Shown here: positions 6,943-13,747 of the stretch, one piece after another
How positions within the stretch are numbered: position 1 is the stretch's first letter
Layout of the letters: each line of letters opens with the position of its first letter
From: JBOFOR01 sp051654865
GTDB lineage: Bacteria; Bacillota; Clostridia; Peptostreptococcales; Peptostreptococcaceae
NCBI GenBank assembly: GCA_051654865.1
Contig: JBOFYV010000022.1
Location: 1 to 14,573, forward strand
Direction of reading: 5' to 3'
DNA length: 14,573 nt
Program-made: the position numbers and the translations under genes
The notes under the pieces: model-generated
The model's database searches: none
Seen by the model: only the letters and a program-made list of their open reading frames with translations
Told to the model about the DNA's origin: nothing

Positions 6943-8184
6943 CTAATTGTGATGTGGTCTTTTCTTTCTTTCTAGTCCTTCTGGATCTAATGTCATTTGT
7001 TCTCCATTTATAAGTCCTGCTACACCTATTTTGTGTACTTTTATTTTGCCTGTACATACATCACACTTACATCCAACTGTATAATCAGTAGGCTCTGTGT
7101 AAGTTGTTATTACACCTTCAAAGTTTCTAAGTATTACCTTACCATGGCTTTGAGATATAATATAGTTTGGCATTGCTGGAGTTTTTCCTCCACCACCTGG
7201 TGCATCTACTACAAATGTAGGTACACAATATCCTGAAGTATGCCCTCTAAGTCCTTCTATTATTTCTATTCCTTTAGATACTGGAGTTCTAAAATGCTCT
7301 AGTCCATTAGACAAGTCACATTGATATATATAATATGGTCTTACTCTTATTTTCACTAAATCATTTACTAGGTTTTTCATAACATGCATACAGTCATTTA
7401 CACCTCTTAGTAATACACTTTGATTACCTAAAGGTATTCCTGCATTAGCCATTCTCTCGCAAGCTTCTTTTGATTCTTTAGTTATTTCATTTGGATGGTT
7501 AAAGTGTGTATTTATCCATATTGGATGATACTTTTTAAACATATTTACCAAATCATCTGTGATTCTTTGTGGCATAACCACAGGCACTCTACTGCCTAGT
7601 CTTATTATTTCCACATGAGGTATTTCCCTTAACTTACTAATGATGTACTCTAATCTTTCATCACTCATAAGTAGTGCATCTCCACCTGATAATAGTACAT
7701 CTCTTATTACTGGAGTCTTTCTTATATATTCTATAGCTGCATCTACTTGGTCTATAGGTTGTGCATCATCCTTTTGTCCAACCATTCTTCTTCTAGTACA
7801 ATGTCTACAATACATTGCACATTGGTCAGTTATAAGTAGTAGTGCTCTATCTGGGTATCTATGAGTAAGTCCTGGTACTGGTGAATCTCCATCTTCATGT
7901 AATGGGTCATCTAGGTCTGCTAATGATTTTGTTAATTCTTTAGATGTTGGAATTGCTTGTTTTCTTACAGGGTCATCTGGATTTTCTATATCTATTAGTG
8001 ATAGGTAATATGGAGTTATTGCCATTCTTAAACTTTCTAAACATTTTGTTATTCCATTTTCTTCGCTTTCTGTAAGTGGAATATATTTTTTTAGTTCTTC
8101 AACTGTAGTTATTCTATTTTTTACTTGCCATTTCCAATCATTCCAATCTTCGTTGCTAATGTGTGTAAATATTCTTCTATCCAT
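6943..8184 (-). CDS. kamA: L-lysine 2,3-aminomutase KamA
   Basis: The first enzyme of the pathway: a cytoplasmic radical SAM/PLP enzyme that converts L-lysine to L-beta-lysine. It has 413 residues, the usual length. The cluster motif CAMYCRHC has cysteines at 122, 126 and 129. The PLP lysine is K334 in PGGGGKTP. The substrate-binding aspartates are D290 (YQCD) and D327 (VVDAPG). The zinc cysteines are C265, C372, C374 and C377 (GCKCDVC). All sit three positions before their counterparts in the characterised Clostridium subterminale SB4 enzyme, so the active site appears intact. An AGGGGGA ribosome site lies 5-6 nt before the ATG. It follows kdd by 12 nt and precedes kamB by 27 nt. Related enzymes act on glutamate or on EF-P, but the context and zinc-binding C-terminus point to lysine fermentation. 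Confidence 0.97.
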   Translation of the reverse strand: MDRRIFTHISNEDWNDWKWQVKNRITTVEELKKYIPLTESEENGITKCLESLRMAITPYYLSLIDIENPDDPVRKQAIPTSKELTKSLADLDDPLHEDGDSPVPGLTHRYPDRALLLITDQCAMYCRHCTRRRMVGQKDDAQPIDQVDAAIEYIRKTPVIRDVLLSGGDALLMSDERLEYIISKLREIPHVEIIRLGSRVPVVMPQRITDDLVNMFKKYHPIWINTHFNHPNEITKESKEACERMANAGIPLGNQSVLLRGVNDCMHVMKNLVNDLVKIRVRPYYIYQCDLSNGLEHFRTPVSKGIEIIEGLRGHTSGYCVPTFVVDAPGGGGKTPAMPNYIISQSHGKVILRNFEGVITTYTEPTDYTVGCKCDVCTGKIKVHKIGVAGLINGEQMTLDPEGLERKKRPHHN

Positions 8185-8196
8185 AAATCCCCCTAT

Positions 8197-9228
8197 TTAA
8201 ATATATAATTTAGAAAATATATTTCTTAGTATTTCACTTTCTCTTAAGGCATTTATTGTCACATCTGAATGGCCTTTTGTATAACCATTACCTATTATCA
8301 TATTTACATCTTTTCCTACTCCTTCTGCTCCAAGGGCTGCTTTTGTAAATGTTGTAGCCATTGAGAAGAAGTATACCAATCCTTCATCTTTTACTGGAAG
8401 TATTGAGCTCATTTCAGTATTAGATACATTGACACAGTTGATGCATACATCAACTTCTTTATTATTATTACATCTTAGGACTTTTTGAAGTATATCGTTA
8501 GGATCTTGTGCATCTCCTACTATTGCAGCATCTACTAATTTATTATCTATTAAAAACTTAGCTTGTTTTTCACTTCTAACTAAGCCCATTACTTTACCTC
8601 TTTTACCTGCTTTTTTTCTAGCTTCATAACAACATAGCATTCCTGATTTACCAGCTGCTCCAAGTACTAATACGCTGTCCTTTTCCTTTACTATCTTTTG
8701 AGTTTGTGCTGGTGCTCCTGCTACATCTAATGCTGCAAGTGCTAGGTTTTCACTTAAATCTTCTGGTAATTTTGCATATATTCCACTTTCAAATAGTATT
8801 GCTTTTCCTTTTATTTCAACTCTATCTATATCTGGTTTTATATCTATTATTTCATCTATTTTAAGAGGTGTTAATGATAATGATACTAAAGTAGCTATTT
8901 TATCTCCTATTTTCAAATCTATTTTTCCTTCTAAATCTTTTCCTATCTCTTCTATTGTTCCTATTAACATTCCACCCGAGCCCGTTACAGGATTTTGCAT
9001 TTTTCCTTTTTCTTCTACAATCTCTAGTATTTTATTCTTTATTTTTTCTATATTATGCTCACATTCTATTTCTATTTGTGTAAAACTTGCAGAATCTATA
9101 TTTAATGCACTTACATCTATTAATATTTCATTATCATAAATTTCCATATTATTATCTATTTTATAAGCTGGTTGTGGCAGTACATTTTCATTTATTACTC
9201 TATGAGTTCCGTATTTACATCCCTTCAT
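8197..9228 (-). CDS. kdd: L-erythro-3,5-diaminohexanoate dehydrogenase Kdd
   Basis: A 343-residue NAD(P)-dependent enzyme that oxidatively deaminates 3,5-diaminohexanoate to 3-keto-5-aminohexanoate and ammonia. The N-terminus MKGCKYGTHRVI and the central VLVLGAAGKSGMLCCYEARK are characteristic. The latter holds a GxxGxxG Rossmann loop at G190, G193 and G196. Length matches known Kdd proteins (about 340-350). The fold resembles medium-chain alcohol dehydrogenases, but the classical zinc-ligand pattern of that group is not obvious. An AGGGGGA site lies 6 nt before the ATG. It begins 10 nt after atoA and ends 12 nt before kamA, within the continuous operon. Cofactor preference cannot be read safely from the sequence. 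Confidence 0.93.
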   Translation of the reverse strand: MKGCKYGTHRVINENVLPQPAYKIDNNMEIYDNEILIDVSALNIDSASFTQIEIECEHNIEKIKNKILEIVEEKGKMQNPVTGSGGMLIGTIEEIGKDLEGKIDLKIGDKIATLVSLSLTPLKIDEIIDIKPDIDRVEIKGKAILFESGIYAKLPEDLSENLALAALDVAGAPAQTQKIVKEKDSVLVLGAAGKSGMLCCYEARKKAGKRGKVMGLVRSEKQAKFLIDNKLVDAAIVGDAQDPNDILQKVLRCNNNKEVDVCINCVNVSNTEMSSILPVKDEGLVYFFSMATTFTKAALGAEGVGKDVNMIIGNGYTKGHSDVTINALRESEILRNIFSKLYI

Positions 9229-9238
9229 ATATATCCCC

Positions 9239-9889
9239 CTACATTTCTATAATTTTTAAATTATCAGGTACTATTAGTTCTGCCTCTGTCTTATCTATTA
9301 ATTCTTCCACTGTAATATCTTTGTTTATCTCTCTAAGTACTAACCCTTCATCGGTTACTTCCATTACAGCAAGTTCTGTTATTATCAAATTTACCACTCC
9401 TCTAGCTGTTAATGGAAGTGTACATTCTTTTAGGATTTTTGATTTGCCTTTTACGGTATGAAGCATTGCTACTATTACTTTCTTCGCCCCTACTACTAAG
9501 TCCATAGCCCCACCCATACCTGGTACCATTTTGCCAGGTACTATCCAGTTAGCCAAGTTACCATGTTGATCTACTTCTAGTGCACCTAGTACAGTAACAT
9601 CTACATGGCCACCTCTTATTAGCCCAAATGACATAGAAGTATCAAAGAAAGCTCCTTCATCATTTATAGTTACAAATTGTCCCCCTGCATTAGTTATATT
9701 TACATCAATTTCATCTTCATTTGCTAGTTTTCCCATTCCAACCATTCCATTTTCTGATTGAAAAGTTATTTTTATATCTTTATCTATGTAGTTTGCAGTT
9801 AGTGTAGGAAGTCCTATGCCTAAGTTTACAAGTTGATTATCTTTTAACTCTTTGGCTACTCTTTTTGAAATTATTTCTTTTGGATTCAC
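9239..9889 (-). CDS. atoA: CoA-transferase beta subunit (butyryl-CoA:acetoacetate type)
   Basis: The 216-residue beta subunit of a class I CoA-transferase. The catalytic glutamate is E46 in FQSENGMVGMG, which forms the glutamyl-CoA thioester. The protein also carries GGAMDLVVGAKKVIVAM, typical of the family. With AtoD it passes CoA between butyryl-CoA and acetoacetate, releasing butyrate and providing acetoacetyl-CoA for thiolysis. The start is GTG, directly abutting the atoD TAA stop (TAAGTG), with AGAGGAG about 8 nt upstream inside the end of atoD. This suggests coupled synthesis of the two subunits. The substrate pair is inferred from the lysine operon; sequence alone would also allow acetate-, butyrate- or succinate-CoA exchange. 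Confidence 0.93.
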   Translation of the reverse strand: MNPKEIISKRVAKELKDNQLVNLGIGLPTLTANYIDKDIKITFQSENGMVGMGKLANEDEIDVNITNAGGQFVTINDEGAFFDTSMSFGLIRGGHVDVTVLGALEVDQHGNLANWIVPGKMVPGMGGAMDLVVGAKKVIVAMLHTVKGKSKILKECTLPLTARGVVNLIITELAVMEVTDEGLVLREINKDITVEELIDKTEAELIVPDNLKIIEM

Positions 9890-10543
9890 TTAATTCTCTC
9901 CTCTCACTATATAATCTACAATAACTCCAGGTGTCATTATCATATCCTTATTTAAAGTTCCACTATCAACCAATGTTTCAGCTTCTACTATTACTAAATC
10001 ACTTGCCATAGCTATCATTGGATTAAAGTTTTTAGTTGTTCCCTTATAAATTGAATTACCAAAATCATCTACTATATTTCCTTTTATCAAAGCCAAATCT
10101 GCTCTTAGTGGTTTTTCAAGTAAATACTCTTTTCCATCTATAGTCAATTTTTCTTTATTTTCTTCTACTAATGTACCTACACCCGTTGGAGTTAAAACCC
10201 CACCTAATCCAAAACCACCAGCTCTAACTCTTTCTATTAAAGTTCCTTGTGGAGATAATTCAACTTCTAATTTACCTTCGTTCATTAATCTTCCTGTCTC
10301 CGGGTTTGTTCCTATATGAGATGCTATAACTTTTTTAACTTGATTATTTACTATTAATCTTCCTATTCCTTTATCTATAAAAGAAGTGTCATTACCTATA
10401 ATTGTTAGATTCTTTATATTAGAATCAATGATTATATCCACTAGTGATTCCGGTGTTCCACATCCTAAAAATCCACCTATCATAATAGTCATATCATCTT
10501 TTAAAATACTTTTAATCGTATCTAAGTTTACAACCTTACTCAT
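9890..10543 (-). CDS. atoD: CoA-transferase alpha subunit (butyryl-CoA:acetoacetate type)
   Basis: The 217-residue alpha subunit of the same class I CoA-transferase. The glycine-rich MIGGFLGCGTPESLV (about 21-35) is the CoA-transferase signature of the alpha chain, and GGFGLGGVLTPTGVGT (about 109-124) is the conserved oxyanion/CoA-binding region. The length is usual. Its ATG directly follows the kce stop (TAAATG), with AGGGGGA just upstream, and its own stop touches the atoA start. The pairing with AtoA and the place between kce and kdd fit removal of the acetoacetate that Kce produces. Confidence 0.93.
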   Translation of the reverse strand: MSKVVNLDTIKSILKDDMTIMIGGFLGCGTPESLVDIIIDSNIKNLTIIGNDTSFIDKGIGRLIVNNQVKKVIASHIGTNPETGRLMNEGKLEVELSPQGTLIERVRAGGFGLGGVLTPTGVGTLVEENKEKLTIDGKEYLLEKPLRADLALIKGNIVDDFGNSIYKGTTKNFNPMIAMASDLVIVEAETLVDSGTLNKDMIMTPGVIVDYIVRGEN

Positions 10544-11368
10544 TTATTTTCCCCCTAGACCCAATATTTCACGAGCTTCTTTTGGTGTAGCAATCTCTCT
10601 TCCTAGTTCATTAGCTATCCTTACTACTTTTTGTACCAATTCTCCATTAGATTTTGCAGGTACTCCTTTTTTGATATATACATTATCTTCAAACCCAACT
10701 CTTACATGACCTCCAAGTAATATACTTAGTGCTGCCATTTCAAATTGTGATTTTCCTATACCACTTGCTGTAAAAGTAGCATTATAAGGTATACTCTCTT
10801 TCATAAATATTAAATCTCTATAAGTAGCACTTATACCACCATTCACTCCCATTACAAAATTAAAGTGCATATTGTCCTTTATATATCCTTTTTTATGTAA
10901 TCTAAGAGCCATATCTATCATACCTTTATCAAATACCTCAAGCTCTGGCTTTACATTTAACTCTATCATTTTCTTACCAAACTCTTTGATAGTATTTTCA
11001 GTGTTTACAAATATATCATCTCCACCAAAATTACAAGTACCGCAGTCTAGAGTTGCCATTTCAGGAGATAAATTTACAGGTTGTATCCTTTCATCATTAC
11101 TCATACCAACAGCACCACCAGTTGACGGTTGAACTATAACATCTGGTAATTCATTTTTTATAGCATCTATAGACTCTCTAAACCTATTTATATCTTGAGT
11201 AGGTACACCATCATCATTTCTCACATGCAAATGTATAATACAAGCACCCGCTTCATAAGCAGACTTAGCTTCCCTTACTATCTCATCTACAGTATACGGT
11301 ACATTAGGATTATGTTCCTTAGTCACCTCAGCACCACATATCGCAGCAGTAATAATCAACTTTTCCAT
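10544..11368 (-). CDS. kce: 3-keto-5-aminohexanoate cleavage enzyme Kce
   Basis: A 274-residue zinc enzyme of the BKACE (formerly DUF849) family. It condenses acetyl-CoA with 3-keto-5-aminohexanoate and splits the product into acetoacetate and 3-aminobutyryl-CoA. The zinc histidines are H46 and H48 (IIHLHVR), matching the characterised Kce numbering. The third ligand is probably E227 in GFEDN. E14 lies in the conserved CGAEVTK. The start at 11368 gives MEKLIITAAICGAEVTK, the normal family N-terminus. The frame is open 25 codons further, but that extension lies within kal. A GGGGG site (11376-11380) lies 7 nt before the chosen ATG. It begins 16 nt after kal and abuts atoD. Other BKACE members use other beta-keto acids; the operon makes the lysine role nearly certain. 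Confidence 0.95.
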   Translation of the reverse strand: MEKLIITAAICGAEVTKEHNPNVPYTVDEIVREAKSAYEAGACIIHLHVRNDDGVPTQDINRFRESIDAIKNELPDVIVQPSTGGAVGMSNDERIQPVNLSPEMATLDCGTCNFGGDDIFVNTENTIKEFGKKMIELNVKPELEVFDKGMIDMALRLHKKGYIKDNMHFNFVMGVNGGISATYRDLIFMKESIPYNATFTASGIGKSQFEMAALSILLGGHVRVGFEDNVYIKKGVPAKSNGELVQKVVRIANELGREIATPKEAREILGLGGK

Positions 11369-11375
11369 ATTCAGG

Positions 11376-11380
11376 CCCCC
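11376..11380 (-). promoter_or_regulatory. Shine-Dalgarno that fixes the kce start
   Basis: GGGGG lies 7 nt before the ATG at 11368, in the short gap after the kal stop. It supports the 274-residue Kce over the longer reading from 11443. Confidence 0.65.
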
Positions 11381-11384
11381 AAAA

Positions 11385-11765
11385 CTATAATCTTTGCTTA
11401 TCCTTAGGCACAACACAAGTACCACTAGCTCTACAAACCACAACAGGCTCAGTCAACAAATCCGCAGCAGAATCATTAATATCAAGCCTTGGCATAATCA
11501 CCTTTCTAGCCTCAAACTTCATCTTTCTAGAAGTATTACCAAAACTAACAATCTCACCAACAGCCTCTATATAATCCCCCGCAAACACAGGAGCCAAAAA
11601 CTCAACCTCATCATAAGCCTTAAAAAGCCCCTCATCCCCATCATTTCTAATCAACAACTCAGTAGCCACATCCCCAAACAACTGAAGCATCCTAGCCCCA
11701 TCAACCAAATTACCACCATAATGAGCATCATGACTACCCATCCTTACCCTTATCATAGCTTTCAT
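11385..11765 (-). CDS. kal: 3-aminobutyryl-CoA ammonia-lyase Kal
   Basis: A 126-residue hot-dog-fold enzyme that removes ammonia from L-3-aminobutyryl-CoA to give crotonyl-CoA. The N-terminus (MIRVRMGSHDAHYGGNLVDG) and the following GARMLQLFGDVATELLIR are nearly identical to known clostridial Kal, and the length is normal. A GGGGGG run lies 11 nt before the ATG, a long but workable spacing. A second ATG three codons in is an alternative start. It is the first gene after the gap that follows etfA, so it probably opens the kal-to-kamE transcript. Its codon use differs from its neighbours: third positions are nearly all T or G (Glu is always GAG, Gly only GGT or GGG) and none is C, while nearby genes prefer A or T. 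Confidence 0.95.
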   Translation of the reverse strand: MKAMIRVRMGSHDAHYGGNLVDGARMLQLFGDVATELLIRNDGDEGLFKAYDEVEFLAPVFAGDYIEAVGEIVSFGNTSRKMKFEARKVIMPRLDINDSAADLLTEPVVVCRASGTCVVPKDKQRL

Positions 11766-11825
11766 ATTATAAATCGCCCCCCGTTAATATACATTTATAT
11801 TTTTAACAAAATATTGTGTATTTTT

Positions 11826-11949
11826 AATTTGAACTTTGTATATATCCTGAGCGAAGATGATTAATTATATAAGTCGTACCGACATTTTAGCTTGGAGGGA
11901 GACTTATATAATTAATCATCGAGCGGACCATATACAACGTCTTCAATTT
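11826..11949. repeat. Structured palindromic element, copy 2
   Basis: A perfect 20-bp stem is formed by 11856-11875 and 11901-11920. It closes a 25-nt loop with GTACCGACA, AGCTTG and GGAGGGA. Flanking motifs are ATCCTGAGCGAA on the left and GCGGACCA on the right. An outer 8-bp helix pairs TTGTATAT (11836-11843) with ATATACAA (11930-11937). An outermost helix (11826-11833 with 11942-11949) matches at seven of eight positions. Loop and flank motifs are shared with copy 1 (1998-2108), but the outer part of the stem is a different sequence that still pairs. It fills most of the gap between etfA and kal. No T-run directly follows the stem on the minus strand, so it is not a standard terminator for etfA. 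Confidence 0.75.
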
Positions 11950-11959
11950 AAAACTAAGC

Positions 11960-12937
11960 TTATTTTTTCAACTCACTAATTAAGTTTTTAACCACAAGAT
12001 TCACATCTGAAACTATCCCCACATCTGCTACGTCAAATATTGGTGCAGTCCTATTTTTATTAATAGCCACTATAAACTCAGACTCTTCCATCCCTGCTAA
12101 ATGTTGTATAGCACCTGATATACCACAAGCTATATACAAATCTGGTCTTACTGTTTTTCCTGTTTGACCTACTTGTCGTGCTTTGTCCACCCATCCTAAA
12201 TCTACAACAGCACGAGATGCACTTACTTCTGCACCTAATAAATCTGCTAATTCATATATGATATCCATATTTTCCTTTGATCCTATTCCACGTCCTGCAG
12301 ATATAAGTATTTTTGCATCTTCTATATTAATCTTCTTTAGATTTTCAGTAACATAAGTTAGTACTTCTACATCTTTATCAGTTTCATCATATTCAACATT
12401 AAATATCTCTATACTTCCCTCTCTACTCTTATCTTGCTCTAGCCTTAGCATTACCCCTGGTCTTACTGTACTCATTTGTGGTCTATGTTCTGGGCATACT
12501 ATAGTAGCCATTATATTTCCACCAAATGCTGGTCTAGTCATTAATAACCCTTTTGATACCTCATCTATTTCAAGTGATGTACAGTCAGCTGTTAATCCTG
12601 TGTTTATTGTTGCACTAATTCTAGGTGCCAAGTCTCTACCTATTGTAGTTGCTCCAAATAGTACTATCTCAGGATTTTTAACTCCTATTACTTCACACAT
12701 AGCTTTTGTATACGTATTTGTTATATAAACATCTAAGTTCTCATTGTCTACACATATAACTTCATCGGATCCATAACTTATTATCTCATCACATAAATCT
12801 TTTACATTGTATCCTAGTACTACTGCACTTAATTTATCATTTAACTTATCTGCTAGTTCTCTTCCTTTACCTAATAGTTCCAAAGAAACACTTTGAATGA
12901 TATTGTTTCTCTGTTCTATATATACCATTACACTCAT
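11960..12937 (-). CDS. etfA: Electron transfer flavoprotein alpha subunit EtfA
   Basis: The 325-residue alpha subunit of the FAD-containing electron transfer flavoprotein. It works with EtfB and the neighbouring acyl-CoA dehydrogenase. The C-terminal FAD domain is clear: SAGRGIG (213-219), VGQTG (256-260), and LYIACGISGAIQHLAGM through IVAINKN to the end (about 267-311). The N-terminal domain (about 1-195) is the usual alpha/beta scaffold. No ferredoxin-like extension is present, so it is the short form. The start is preceded by AGGGGGA 7 nt upstream, and the gene begins 12 nt after etfB. It is the last gene of the acd-etfB-etfA group; element copy 2 follows its stop within about 10 nt. Confidence 0.95.
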   Translation of the reverse strand: MSVMVYIEQRNNIIQSVSLELLGKGRELADKLNDKLSAVVLGYNVKDLCDEIISYGSDEVICVDNENLDVYITNTYTKAMCEVIGVKNPEIVLFGATTIGRDLAPRISATINTGLTADCTSLEIDEVSKGLLMTRPAFGGNIMATIVCPEHRPQMSTVRPGVMLRLEQDKSREGSIEIFNVEYDETDKDVEVLTYVTENLKKINIEDAKILISAGRGIGSKENMDIIYELADLLGAEVSASRAVVDLGWVDKARQVGQTGKTVRPDLYIACGISGAIQHLAGMEESEFIVAINKNRTAPIFDVADVGIVSDVNLVVKNLISELKK

Positions 12938-12949
12938 TAATTTTTCCCC

Positions 12950-13732
12950 CTATAATATGAACTTTTCTTTAAGTGCATTTACTATTATTTTAGTTCCTTC
13001 TTTTTCGTCTACTTCATATACTTTTCCAGCAGATTTTACTCCTTTAGTAAAGGATTTTTTCACTTTAGTCGGTGATCCCTTAAGCCCTATTCTTTCTATA
13101 TCTACTTCTATATTTCCTAAATTCCATGTTTCTATCAAGTCCTCTTTATATACATCATAAATTCTACTTACTTTCATATATCGTGGAGAATTCATTTCCT
13201 TTAATGTTGTTATTAATAATGGCATCTTTGCTTTTATTACTTGATAACCATCTTCAAAAGAGCGGTTTACAATAATACTGTCATCTTCTATTTCTATATT
13301 TTCAACGTATGTAATAGATGGTATCTCTAGATGTTTCGCTATTTGTGGACCAACCTGTGCAGTATCTCCATCTATAGCTTGACGTCCAGCTATTATTAAA
13401 TCATAATCTAATTTTTTTATAGCCCTTGCAAGCGTAAGTGATGTTGCTAAAGTATCAGCCCCTGCAAATGCTCTATCTGTAAGTAATATTGCTTTGTCTG
13501 CTCCCATAGCCAAAGCTTCTTTTAATGCATCTTTAGCTTGAGGTGGTCCCATAGTTATTACTGTAACTTTAGCTCCTAAATTATCTTTTAAAATCAATGC
13601 TTCCTCTAGACCTGCTTTATCATCTGGATTTATAATACTTGGTACTCCATCTCTTATTAATGTTCCTGTTTTAGGGTCTAGTTTTACCTCTGTCGTATCT
13701 GGTACTTGTTTTATACAAACTAATATATTCAT
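12950..13732 (-). CDS. etfB: Electron transfer flavoprotein beta subunit EtfB
   Basis: A 260-residue beta subunit beginning MNILVCIKQVPDTTEVKLDP, the standard EtfB N-terminus. The nucleotide-binding stretch AGRQAIDGDTAQVGPQ (about 115-130) and the signature PLLITTLKEMNSPRYM (about 171-186) are intact. In clostridial butyryl-CoA dehydrogenase complexes, EtfAB bifurcates electrons from NADH to crotonyl-CoA and ferredoxin, with the bifurcating FAD bound near the DGDTAQVGP stretch. This protein has that stretch, so bifurcation is plausible but inferred. GGGGG lies 8 nt before the ATG. It begins 15 nt after the acyl-CoA dehydrogenase stop and lies 12 nt before etfA. Confidence 0.95.
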   Translation of the reverse strand: MNILVCIKQVPDTTEVKLDPKTGTLIRDGVPSIINPDDKAGLEEALILKDNLGAKVTVITMGPPQAKDALKEALAMGADKAILLTDRAFAGADTLATSLTLARAIKKLDYDLIIAGRQAIDGDTAQVGPQIAKHLEIPSITYVENIEIEDDSIIVNRSFEDGYQVIKAKMPLLITTLKEMNSPRYMKVSRIYDVYKEDLIETWNLGNIEVDIERIGLKGSPTKVKKSFTKGVKSAGKVYEVDEKEGTKIIVNALKEKFIL

Positions 13733-13747
13733 ATCTTATACCCCCAT

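Noticed and set aside
11369..11443. Longer kce reading starting MWFVELVVLVL
   Set aside because: It overlaps the kal 3' end, is not like the family N-terminus and has no suitable ribosome site. The ATG at 11368 has GGGGG at correct spacing.
11766..11825. Sigma-A promoter for kal
   Set aside because: AT-rich with partial -35-like and -10-like strings, but none at 16-18 nt spacing that is convincing on both boxes.
11766..11959. Lysine or cobalamin riboswitch upstream of kal
   Set aside because: None of the conserved core strings of those riboswitches that I know are present; the fold is one long hairpin with flanking internal loops.
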